Shown piece by piece: positions 36,279 to 44,639 of a DNA stretch of 64,000 nucleotides. Each line of letters starts with the position of its first letter. Position 1 is the stretch's first letter. The stretch comes from Sporosarcina sp. FSL K6-2383 (GTDB lineage: Bacteria; Bacillota; Bacilli; Bacillales_A; Planococcaceae). Where the stretch lies: the NCBI RefSeq assembly GCF_038618305.1, contig NZ_CP152017.1:1403501-1467500 (forward strand), written 5' to 3'. Under the pieces are notes generated by a model, which saw nothing but the letters and a program-made list of their open reading frames with translations, did not search any database and had not been told where the DNA came from. The position numbers and the translations under genes were made by a program.

Positions 36279-36635
36279 GTGGGGTATTACTACAATAGTT
36301 ATTTAAACGTGCTTAAAAGAGAATTTATGTTTGTTATAATCGCATTTGGTTTGTTGGCTATAACTTTTTTTATTTGGGCTGGCGTCCCAGTATTTATCAT
36401 TGGCAGTGCTGTGGCTAGTTTAACAACTAGTCAATTCCTAGTTAATTTATGTATTTCATTTTCAGTTGCTATAATTTTTTCTTTATACTTTTTACCAATC
36501 AATTTGAAAGTTGCACATGATATAGCAGTTACAAAAAAACGTAGTTCATATAATTCATTCATGCGAATAGAAGTTATGTGGATATTAGTTATTGCAGGGA
36601 TTTTACAAATAATTTTAAGTGTCGTTCTTCGATAA
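36279..36635 (+). CDS. Membrane protein, 118 residues, unknown family
   Basis: GTG start with GGAGGGG 5 nt upstream. Predicted membrane segments at about 17-42, 52-75 and 96-116; basic stretch TKKRSSYNSF between the last two. Codon use is AT-rich compared with the flanking housekeeping genes. No motif recognised. Sits between two near-identical palindromes, suggesting it belongs to an exchangeable unit. Confidence 0.65.
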   Translation: MGYYYNSYLNVLKREFMFVIIAFGLLAITFFIWAGVPVFIIGSAVASLTTSQFLVNLCISFSVAIIFSLYFLPINLKVAHDIAVTKKRSSYNSFMRIEVMWILVIAGILQIILSVVLR

Positions 36636-36726
36636 TCGGGCGCGATTGTTTACAACTTTGTGCTGCAATCGGGCCATTTAATTGAGGAAGGCTTATCGAA
36701 CTAACGGGGCAGTTTAGTTGAACAAG
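36635..36726. repeat. Composite palindromes after small gene 2
   Basis: First ATCGGGCGCGATTG ... CAATCGGGCC (36635-36677), starting on the stop codon of the 118-residue gene. Then TCGAACTAACGGGGCAG and TTTAGTTGAACAAG (36697-36726), an imperfect inverted repeat that recurs at 36961 and 37019. Confidence 0.75.
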
Positions 36727-36773
36727 AAATTGGAATCAAATTGTTATGGTAAAATTTATTGGAGGTGACATTT

Positions 36774-36941
36774 ATGTATGCAGCAAGTATGTTAGGTATT
36801 TTTTCTTTATTGATTACTATTGCAGTACCCGTGTTATTGGTCTTTCTATCAATATGGATTTATCAGATTAAAAAAAATAGCGAAAATCAGGTTGAGCAAA
36901 ATAAGGAAATTATCCAACTGTTAAAGAAAGATAGGACTTGA
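36774..36941 (+). CDS. Small membrane protein with charged helical tail, 55 residues
   Basis: One long hydrophobic segment (about 4-33), then a polar helix IKKNSENQVEQNKEIIQLLKKDRT. ATG 36774 has GGAGGTGA 7 nt upstream, a clear start. The layout resembles bacteriocin-production or phage-type small proteins (one TM plus charged coil), but no family can be named. Confidence 0.65.
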   Translation: MYAASMLGIFSLLITIAVPVLLVFLSIWIYQIKKNSENQVEQNKEIIQLLKKDRT

Positions 36942-36960
36942 TAATTATTAAAATAAACTT

Positions 36961-37058
36961 GTTATTCAACTAACGGGTAGCTTTACTTGAAGATCATTGA
37001 GCTACTTCTCTTTTTTCTTATTGAACTAACGGAGCAGTTTAGTTGAACAAGAAATCGG
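36961..37058. repeat. Palindromes and terminator after small gene 3
   Basis: TTATTCAACTAACGGGTAGC (from 36962) and TTATTGAACTAACGGAGCAG with TTTAGTTGAACAAG (37018-37051) are two more copies of the AACTAACGG inverted repeat. GTAGCT (36977-36982) pairs with AGCTAC (37000-37005) and is followed by TTCTCTTTTTT, a plausible terminator. The remainder up to 37244 shows no gene. Confidence 0.7.
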
Positions 37059-37244
37059 AAAATATAGAAAAGAAAACTCGCTTAGAGAAATTGCTATAGA
37101 CATAGTAAAGGGGAAAAGTGTGAATTTTAGGAATGATAATAGTATAATTTTCTTGTATTAGAGGAACTTGAACATGCAATTATATCCAGTTAAGATATAT
37201 ATGTTATACCAATCTCAGCAAAAATGAAGGGGGAAGAAATCATT

Positions 37245-37433
37245 ATGTTAGACGATCCAAATGATTACACCAATCATCCAGACGATAAAGAAGGTAATTG
37301 GGATTACGATTCAATGCCAGATCTCCAAGAATATTTCGAAAAAGACGGCGGCAATCTTGACCGATTTAACAAGGATTATGATAAATGGGAAGAAAAACAA
37401 TATGAAAAAGAAGATAAATTAAGAAAGGGTTAG
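37245..37433 (+). CDS. Small acidic protein, 62 residues
   Basis: Starts MLDDPNDYTNHPDDKEGNWDY and ends EKQYEKEDKLRKG; very rich in Asp, Glu, Lys and aromatic residues, no hydrophobic segment. ATG 37245 is preceded by AAGGGGGA; an upstream in-frame ATG at 37224 overlaps that Shine-Dalgarno and is less likely. The acidic composition could fit a nucleic-acid-mimic or chaperone-type helper, but that is a guess. Overlaps nothing; 5 nt before the broken zinc-finger gene. Confidence 0.6.
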   Translation: MLDDPNDYTNHPDDKEGNWDYDSMPDLQEYFEKDGGNLDRFNKDYDKWEEKQYEKEDKLRKG

Positions 37434-37438
37434 GGATT

Positions 37439-37560
37439 ATGGAAGTTAAAATTGAAAAAAAATGTCCAAGTTGTAATGGTAGTGGTTACGATTTTGAAGA
37501 TATGGTGGGCAATGTGATAGATGTGATGGCACTGGCGAAATAGACTATCGGGTGCTTTAG
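37439..37560 (+). pseudogene. Frameshifted small DnaJ-type zinc-finger protein
   Basis: Frame 1 reads MEVKIEKKCPSCNGSGYDFE to about 37507; one base short of frame, the next reads QCDRCDGTGEIDYRVL and stops at 37560. Joined, they give two CxxCxGxG motifs, the repeat of the DnaJ cysteine-rich domain, in a protein of about 40 residues. As written, translation in frame 1 drifts into an unrelated tail and stops at 37542. Either a real single-base deletion or a sequencing error. Confidence 0.65.
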
Positions 37561-37600
37561 TTCAATAACGAACTTCCACAATCGGGCGAGATTGTGGAAG
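37546..37600. repeat. Palindromes after the zinc-finger gene
   Basis: TATCGGGTGCTTTAGTTCAA followed by CCACAATCGGGCGAGATTGTGG, which is itself an inverted repeat (CCACAATC/GATTGTGG). Related by the ATCGGGC core to the palindromes at 36209 and 36635. Confidence 0.65.
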
Positions 37601-37794
37601 ATCATAAGCCTAATTCCTCTCTGGAAATACGGATGGATTGGGCTTTTCTACCTTTTAAAAATCTTAACATTAACGTTGTAATTCGCCCATTTTGGCGTTA
37701 CCACATTGTTAAATGTGTTGGCGGTAAGGTGGGATTTATTGGTGATCACTGGAAAATAGCATGGCGGAAGTGGTACATCTCTAATCAGGTGTAA
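37594..37794 (+). CDS. Doubtful ORF, 66 residues
   Basis: Open frame starting with GTG inside the palindrome (37594) and rich in Trp, Ile and Lys (IRPFWRYHIVKCVGG, IGDHWKIAWRKWYISNQV). No ribosome binding site is visible. It may be the remnant of a longer gene whose 5' part was lost, or chance. Confidence 0.25.
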   Translation: MEDHKPNSSLEIRMDWAFLPFKNLNINVVIRPFWRYHIVKCVGGKVGFIGDHWKIAWRKWYISNQV

Positions 37795-37929
37795 CTTTTT
37801 ATTAACTTTACGAGGATTTAAGAAGCAAATACTGTGTTCAACGTGCTATAGTTCCCGAAATTTCATCTTCGGGAACTTACTCACTATACACAAAGAAATC
37901 TGTTCCCTTCTTCTCAAGAAATAGTATTT
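37795..37929. other. Non-coding stretch
   Basis: Nothing coding. It contains the hairpin GTTCCCGAA-N7-TTCGGGAAC (37850-37875), followed by TTACTCAC and not a T-run. Confidence 0.5.
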
Positions 37930-38089
37930 TTCACTTGATCATTGGAGGTACGCGACAGACAATGATGTACAACAAGATGACCGAAAAAGATGTGTCCAGA
38001 AATGACAAAGTCATCTCTAGACACATCTTTCCCACGTTTATTCTGTCGTCCATCAATTGCCGAAAGCAAACCGGAAATGATCAAGTGAA
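37930..38089. repeat. Hairpin element, family 2, copy d, with 14-bp terminal inverted repeats
   Basis: Bounded by TTCACTTGATCATT (37930-37943) and its exact complement AATGATCAAGTGAA (38076-38089), total 160 bp. Inside: GCGACAGACAATGATG, GACCGAAAAAG, hairpin AAAGATGTGTC (37986-37996)/GACACATCTTT (38020-38030) with tip AATGAC-AAA-GTCAT, and ATTCTGTCGTCC. Aligns with copy b over its whole length in reverse orientation. No transposase ORF. Confidence 0.88.
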
Positions 38090-38134
38090 AAAGGTTGCCA
38101 TCGTATCGGATAGTCGATGCGCTGGCAACCTTTT
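38088..38134 (-). terminator. Terminator after the GDPD-like gene
   Basis: AAAAGGTTGCCA pairs with TGGCAACCTTTT, with an inner ATCG.../...CGAT stem; on the minus strand followed by TTTTTCAC. Confidence 0.88.
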
Positions 38135-38136
38135 AA

Positions 38137-39057
38137 TTATTCCCCAATATGCTCTTGAATAATTTTCATGACCATAGCTGGTCGATCGGTGATGAAGCCG
38201 CTTGCACCGATGGATAATAATTTAATGAGTGAATCTTGCTCAGTGACATCCTCGAAATAGACGCGCACATTCAATCGTTTTAAGAAGTGGATAAAATTTT
38301 CTGTACCCAGCGGGAACACGCCTAGTTTTTCAGAAACTCTAAACAAATCGGCACGCGGATTATATAAATGACCTAATTTACTAGTGAAGGCTGCATAGGC
38401 TTTTTTTACTTCCCCATCACCCGCCCCAGTAGCTACCCGGTTTTGAGCATATAAATTGAATCTATCCGTCTGCTCATCATAAGATCCAGTCACAGCCACA
38501 CGATCTTCAGCGTCAAGCTCATTAAGCAGTCCCCACAGTTTGGAAGGCATTAAACTTCCTTCATACGTGTCAGGTGAATCTTTTAGATTAATAGCGATTA
38601 ACATGTGTGGAAACTGTTCCAATAATTCACGTAAAGTGACGATTTTTTCCCCTAACCCTCGATAGGGATAGTGACCGGCTTCATCTTCGAAACGATAGCC
38701 TGCATCCGCTTTTTTTAATTCGCTTAGTGTGTAGTCAGTGATTTTACCGGAGAAATCTGTCGTGCGATCAGCAAATTCATCATGGAAGACTATAATTTCT
38801 TCGTCTTTCGTTAACCGGATATCGACGGCAAATCCATGCACGCCGAGTTCCGCCGCCTTTGAAAAAGCGGCTAGTGTATTTTCTGGTGCTTCTAAATGGC
38901 CACCATGATAAGCGAGAACGACTGGTTTGTCAAAGTTGAGTGCTTCTTTATCTTCACGTGGAATAGGTTTTGCAACCACTTTAGAGGCGGCCCAAGCAGC
39001 GACACTTGCCGCACCTACTGCACCTACCGTAAGAGCTACTTTTGTTTTTCTACCCAT
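38137..39057 (-). CDS. Glycerophosphodiester phosphodiesterase-like protein lacking key catalytic residues
   Basis: 306 residues: an N-terminal hydrophobic anchor (about 7-25), then a GDPD TIM barrel (AYHGGHLEAPENTLAAFSKA, VDIRLTKDEEIIVFHDE, GASGFITDRP). The family pattern is His-Arg, then Glu-x-Asp, then His-Asp, plus a Glu in a later E-[IL]-K. Here these read H51-G52, A77-V-D79, H92-D93 and INLK, so the catalytic Arg and two metal-binding Glu are replaced. The fold is clear but GDPD activity is doubtful. ATG with GAGGGGG 8 nt upstream. Confidence 0.82.
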   Translation of the reverse strand: MGRKTKVALTVGAVGAASVAAWAASKVVAKPIPREDKEALNFDKPVVLAYHGGHLEAPENTLAAFSKAAELGVHGFAVDIRLTKDEEIIVFHDEFADRTTDFSGKITDYTLSELKKADAGYRFEDEAGHYPYRGLGEKIVTLRELLEQFPHMLIAINLKDSPDTYEGSLMPSKLWGLLNELDAEDRVAVTGSYDEQTDRFNLYAQNRVATGAGDGEVKKAYAAFTSKLGHLYNPRADLFRVSEKLGVFPLGTENFIHFLKRLNVRVYFEDVTEQDSLIKLLSIGASGFITDRPAMVMKIIQEHIGE

Positions 39058-39202
39058 TAAGGATCCCCCTCATTTACATATACTTTTTTATTATAAGGCA
39101 AAAGGATGATGCTGTCAGCAATGTATATGAGGATACAGTGAACTTATTGCCTAGTTTCGCATTCCTATGGTATTGTATGGGATAAGGAAAGAGGGGAAAT
39201 TT

Positions 39203-39475
39203 ATGGTCGAACGACAAGGAATTATCGTCTATCTTCAACATTTAAAACAGGCAAAATCATTTCGGAAATATGGGCATGTCCATTATATATCTCGTAAAAT
39301 GAAGTACGTCGTCCTTTACTGCAATAAGGAGGATGTCGATACTGTTATAAGCAAAATAGAACGTCTTCCTTCAGTAAAAAAAGTGCTACCATCTTATCGG
39401 CCTTTTGTGAAAACTGAATATGAAAATGCCAAGCCAGATAAGGCGAAGGAATACGACTATAAGGCTGGATTATAA
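39203..39475 (+). CDS. ylbG: YlbG family protein (UPF0298)
   Basis: 90-residue protein (ERQGIIVYLQHLKQAKSFRKYGHVHYISRKMKYVVLYCN, LPSVKKVLPSYRPFVKTEYENAKPDKAKEYDYK) matching YlbG/UPF0298 in length and sequence pattern. Cytosolic, function unknown. Start ATG 39203 chosen for GAGGGG 6 nt upstream. Confidence 0.93.
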   Translation: MVERQGIIVYLQHLKQAKSFRKYGHVHYISRKMKYVVLYCNKEDVDTVISKIERLPSVKKVLPSYRPFVKTEYENAKPDKAKEYDYKAGL

Positions 39476-39478
39476 AAT

Positions 39479-39874
39479 TTAACGTAAAGGTGGAAGAAGA
39501 TTGTTTAGCCGTAAAATACCTGTCACATATTGAAAGAACAAAGTGCGTTCTTCGAATTCTGACGAGTGCTTCAATTCAATGTAAACAGGTGTACTGCCCG
39601 CTTTTTCAGCAGCTTCTTCAAATAATAATCTACGTTTCGATTTTAGATGATCCTGTTGGATGATTCCCTCCCTACAAATATAGACAGGCATGAAAAATCC
39701 TTCATTTGCAGGGGCGAAGGCGACTGCCAATGATAGTGCATGTCCAGATGCTGTAGGTGCAGCAAGAATGAAAGTCTTATGTAAGCGACTTCTGTTTGTA
39801 TGGATAAGCTCACATAATTCGTACACATCTCCAAAGCCTTCTCCGAGCTCTATAAATTGTTGATTTAATATCAT
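39479..39874 (-). CDS. DUF7147-type protein (often mislabelled methylthioribose kinase)
   Basis: 131 residues: FIELGEGFGDVYELCELI, ASGHALSLAVAFAP, FFMPVYICREGI, SKRRLLFEEAAEKAG, YVTGILRLNNLLPPLR. I recognise the pattern from Bacillales proteins next to ylbG that carry the name methylthioribose kinase although they are far too short and lack kinase motifs. Function unknown. ATG 39874 has AAAGG about 10 nt upstream; convergent with ylbG, 3 nt apart. Confidence 0.7.
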   Translation of the reverse strand: MILNQQFIELGEGFGDVYELCELIHTNRSRLHKTFILAAPTASGHALSLAVAFAPANEGFFMPVYICREGIIQQDHLKSKRRLLFEEAAEKAGSTPVYIELKHSSEFEERTLFFQYVTGILRLNNLLPPLR

Positions 39875-39930
39875 ACATAACACTACCTTTCTAAATTACG
39901 CCAATTATAACATGCATAGGAGTGTAGAAC

Positions 39931-41366
39931 TTGAAATTTATCGGACGGACAGTTGTTCTTCTTCTAATTGTAAACATCCTTCTTGTTTATATGCATTATA
40001 AGCAAGCGGGAGATGTCATTGCGAAGGACTCAGGCACGCCAACATATCAGCAGGAAATTGAAGTGATGAATCGTTCAGATGCCTTGTATATTCGGCATCA
40101 TTTTAGCGGTTTATCGCAAGGACGTCATGAAATTATTTGGCCAGAAGCAAGCGCAGATCGTTCGTGCTATGCCCTAGATGCCATTTCTTGTGGCCGTCTA
40201 GATGCTAGTTTAACTGCATTCGTGGACGGTGATAATGAAAAACAATCTATTTCATACAAAATACCTAAAGAAAATTCCGAGTCGCAAGCAATGCTGTACC
40301 ATGAACCGTTTGTAACACTTCAAGGAGCAACAGTCACCTCAACCTTATTCCATATTACTGACGAAACAAGATCAGGGGGCATGTGGGTGAACGGTTTGGA
40401 GCAAGTCGGTTCCAAACAAATGGATCTGATCGATTATACCTTTTTCCAGGGTTCGGGAGGAGTACAGGATTTATATTGGCAGCAAAATAGCTTACCTCTT
40501 GTTTATGAAGGGGAAAAGTTGGCTGTCTATGGACCTGCAGGCCATACTGAACAATTCGAAGCGGTTGACGCGGCTCTAAAGACGATTGGGGCTGATCACT
40601 CAGCTATCGTCATTGATCAGACGAGTATAGCTGTTCAATCACAGCGATTTATCGTTTCAGAAAATGCGGATATTGATAAAGCTTCAACTCTATTTTTAAC
40701 ATCCGCTATGGCTGCGCGCTATTCAATTCCACAGCAGGAACGTTTACTTGTTGAGGTAGTCGCCTCTATTTTAGGTGATAAGGCAATAGGTGCTGAGCAA
40801 TCCCGCCAGGCATATGACAAGCTGATTGTCGCACTTACTCCAGAAGAGCTTGCTCTTTTAAAAGAAGTAGTAAATAGTAAAGCGGGTCAAGAAATGAATG
40901 CGACTATTTTGGATGATTTAATTAAAGAAGTGACGGGCTTTAAGACATCTTATTTTAAGACAGCAATTCAAAAAGACACGGCAGATCATCTATTCCTTTT
41001 TGAAGATACGCGGGAAGTACGAGTGGATGGTACAAGCTATGCAGATATCGGTATTGTTTTGAAAGATGGCAAATCGCTGTATCCTGCAAAGTCTATTTTA
41101 AGTCATCTAGGCTATACCGTTACGGCAAACGAACAATCCCTGTACATTGAAAAAGAAGGTAGAAAGTTTAGATTTCCAAGAAAAGAGCCGTTTTATGTAT
41201 ATAATGAACGGAAATTTGATGTTAGAACGTCACCGTTTGAAGTGTTATCAGATGAAGTTTACTTTGAAGAAAGTTGGTTTAGGCGCTTATTCCTCCTAAC
41301 GATTGATAAAACGGCAGAGACAATTGATATCGTTAATTTATCAACGGTGCTAGAGGAGGTCATAGA

Positions 41367-41370
<4 letters not shown>
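39931..41370 (+). CDS. Stalk-domain (copper amine oxidase N-like) surface protein
   Basis: 479 residues: N-terminal signal/anchor (6-22), a long extracytoplasmic region of no recognised family (25-340, with Cys pair RSCYALDAISCG) and a C-terminal stalk-like domain (about 355-470: VRVDGTSYADIGIVLKDGKSLYPAKSILSHLGYTV, FDVRTSPFEVLSDEVYFEESWFRRLF). TTG start with AGGAG 8 nt upstream. Overlaps rsmD by 4 nt, so they are co-translated, which is odd for a surface protein and a 16S rRNA methylase. Confidence 0.75.
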
Positions 41371-42408
<1,038 letters not shown>

Positions 42409-42419
42409 AGAGTGGTAGT

Positions 42420-42457
42420 GGTTATGGTGAAAGTAACTTTTCGCCATAACCTTTTTT
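42420..42457 (+). terminator. Terminator after coaD
   Basis: GGTTATGG (42420-42427) pairs with CCATAACC (42444-42451), inner AAAG/TTTC, then TTTTTT. Confidence 0.9.
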
Positions 42458-42507
42458 ATTTGGCGGAAAACGCCGACTGTACGGAATGAAACCTTCCACC
42501 GATTAAA

Positions 42508-43428
42508 TTAATAAATTAAGAAAAAGATAAAGGGGACTAGAATGACACTCCATATTCGCCCGATAATATAAGGAAGCATGGAAATGTTGCAGGTTTTGGC
42601 GATAACGAACACTTGCATATGAATACTAAGTCCGTTGAGTGAGATGATTGCGGCGATGAGAAAAGGAAAGATGGGTTGGCCATAAAAATGGTCAGTTGCA
42701 GATTTAACGCCAGATGTCATTTCTAAAAAAGATAAGGCAAATGTATTGGCGATGCCTGTATCGACTGAAAATGCAGTAGTGCCAATTGTTGATAGCACCA
42801 TTCCGAGAGAAGAAAAGAAAATAACAGTCGTTGCGACAAGGATAATGACTGTTGAACTTTCCTTAATGGCGTCAAGTAGTGGTATACTATTATTATTTTT
42901 TAGTTGTTGGTTAGGGAGAGTGTCAGAATCAGTTGGCCGTAGCAGGAGTAAAAGAGAAATTAAAAAAAATAAAATATTGGCGATGTGGATGGCGACTAGT
43001 AATTTCCAACCGGTGCTAATGTCTCCGAAAAGCTCTGTGCCGACGAATCCGATGATGAACATGGGTCCAGGCGCATGGCAGGCAGCGAGTAGTAAACTAC
43101 TTTGTCGCTGCGATAATTCACCGTTCTTCATCATTTCTGTCACCGTGACAGCTCCGACTGGAAATCCACCAAATGATCCAAGCACGTAGGCTTTAACATA
43201 GCGGCGCCATTTAGCTTTTTGTGGTGCTGGACTTGGTATTTTTAATAGCCATTGTGTCAAAATGATATAGGGGAGTAAATAAGGGAGCAATGCATGGACG
43301 AAAAGTTGGGTGCCGGCCACAGCTCCATCGTGTGCGATGGACGGTTGCCAAATGAAAAGAATGATGAATCCCCAAATAACGGCAATATTTATTGTGTTTG
43401 TTAGACGAGCAGGTATTCTATTTTTCAA
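42508..43428 (-). CDS. ylbJ: Sporulation integral membrane protein YlbJ-like
   Basis: About 306 residues, eight or more hydrophobic segments, with nucleoside-recognition/Gate-type motifs (LFVHALLPYLLPYIILTQWLL, GSFGGFPVGAVTVTEMMKNGELSQRQSSLLLAACHAPGPMFIIG). YlbJ is needed for spore cortex in B. subtilis. It is shorter than the roughly 400 residues I recall for B. subtilis YlbJ. TTG 43428 has GAGAGGGG 8 nt upstream. Confidence 0.85.
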   Translation of the reverse strand: MKNRIPARLTNTINIAVIWGFIILFIWQPSIAHDGAVAGTQLFVHALLPYLLPYIILTQWLLKIPSPAPQKAKWRRYVKAYVLGSFGGFPVGAVTVTEMMKNGELSQRQSSLLLAACHAPGPMFIIGFVGTELFGDISTGWKLLVAIHIANILFFLISLLLLLRPTDSDTLPNQQLKNNNSIPLLDAIKESSTVIILVATTVIFFSSLGMVLSTIGTTAFSVDTGIANTFALSFLEMTSGVKSATDHFYGQPIFPFLIAAIISLNGLSIHMQVFVIAKTCNISMLPYIIGRIWSVILVPFIFFLIY

Positions 43429-43460
43429 GCATTTGACCCCTCTCAAATGTGAATTCTGTA

Positions 43461-43469
43461 TGATATAAT
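43461..43469 (+). promoter_or_regulatory. Extended -10 promoter of ylbL
   Basis: TG-A-TATAAT (TATAAT at 43464-43469), about 80 nt before ylbL; no clear -35. Confidence 0.45.
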
Positions 43470-43548
43470 TGCTGAAATTATATTTTTTTTACTGTCACAC
43501 TTATATATATGATAAGAAAGTACAGGCTATTAACGGAGGTGCATCTAA

Positions 43549-44595
43549 ATGGCAAAGAAGAAACTTGGCGCAATGGGCGTTGTGCTCGTCATTTTAGCAA
43601 TTTTACTTGTTTATCCGATGGACACCTATATATCACAGCCAGGTGGTGCATATAGTTTGGAGCCGTTTGTTGAAGTGGTAGGTGGGGATGACGATGACGA
43701 AGGGACTTTCAGTCTTATGACAATTTCCGTCGCCAAAGCAACTCCTTTTTCCTATTCATTGGCAAAGTTTTCGGATAAGAAAAAAATCCTTCCTGCTAAT
43801 AAAGTTAGAAAAGACGGGGAAGACGATAGAGAATATAATATAAGGCAGAAAAGAATGATGTCGGGTTCGCAGTTTAGTGCTATTACTGTTGCCTATGAAA
43901 AAGCGGAATTACCTGTCGAAATCCAATTTAACGGAATTTTTGTCATGCTGGTACTTGAGGAAGGTGCAGCAGCTGGTTTGTTAGAGGCGGGAGATCGAAT
44001 CCATGCAGTGGACGGAGTTCTTCTTGAAAAATCGGGCCAGTTTTTCGAACAAATGTCTGGAAAGAAAATGGATGACGAAGTTTTACTCTCTGTAGAAAGA
44101 GACGATAAGCTAAGGGATGTACCGATTACTTTAAAAGAAATTCCAGGCAGTGAAGGGCGTCCAGGACTTGGTGTCCAGTTTGAGGAAGACCGAGTGCCTA
44201 TTACAGATCCAAAGGTAGAATTTCAAACGTCCAATATCGGTGGACCTTCTGCGGGATTGATGTTCACACTTGAGATTATGAACCAGTTGCTCGATGAAGA
44301 CTTAACGAAAGGCTACAATATCGCAGGTACGGGAGAAATGCTGGAGGATGGCACTGTCGGGCGGATTGGTGGGGCGGATTTCAAGGTTATTGCTGCCGCT
44401 CGTAAAGATATTGATATTTTCTTTGCACCTGATGATGATTTGCCTGAGGAAGTGAGAAAGCGAAATCCAGGTATTCTCACAAATTATGAAGAAGCGGTCG
44501 AAATGGCTGAAAAAATAGGTACGAAGATGAAAATCATACCCGTGAAAACAATCGATGATGCACTGGATTACTTGGATGGTTTAGAAGAAAAATAA
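43549..44595 (+). CDS. ylbL: PDZ and Lon-type serine protease (YlbL/SepM family)
   Basis: 348 residues: one N-terminal membrane helix (7-24), an extracytoplasmic region with a PDZ domain (about 120-195: LVLEEGAAAGLLEAGDRIHAVDGVLL), then an S16 Lon-like protease domain with catalytic Ser in NIGGPSAGLMF and Lys in RIGGADFKVIAA. Known relatives cut membrane proteins or peptide pheromones. Full catalytic dyad present. Own promoter and terminator. Confidence 0.93.
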   Translation: MAKKKLGAMGVVLVILAILLVYPMDTYISQPGGAYSLEPFVEVVGGDDDDEGTFSLMTISVAKATPFSYSLAKFSDKKKILPANKVRKDGEDDREYNIRQKRMMSGSQFSAITVAYEKAELPVEIQFNGIFVMLVLEEGAAAGLLEAGDRIHAVDGVLLEKSGQFFEQMSGKKMDDEVLLSVERDDKLRDVPITLKEIPGSEGRPGLGVQFEEDRVPITDPKVEFQTSNIGGPSAGLMFTLEIMNQLLDEDLTKGYNIAGTGEMLEDGTVGRIGGADFKVIAAARKDIDIFFAPDDDLPEEVRKRNPGILTNYEEAVEMAEKIGTKMKIIPVKTIDDALDYLDGLEEK

Positions 44596-44599
44596 AGAT

Positions 44600-44637
44600 A
44601 ATGGCGCCTCATAGGAAAAATCCTGTGAGGCGCCATT
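44600..44637. terminator. Bidirectional terminator between ylbL and ylbM
   Basis: Perfect 12-bp stem AATGGCGCCTCA/TGAGGCGCCATT; a T-rich tract follows on the minus strand, so it best serves ylbM. Confidence 0.88.
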
Positions 44638-44639
44638 GT

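Noticed and set aside
37935..38162. 75-codon open frame
   Set aside because: Runs through the TIR-bounded element copy d and a terminator; it is not a transposase and has no start signal.
42746..43189. 147-codon plus-strand open frame
   Set aside because: Antisense to ylbJ.
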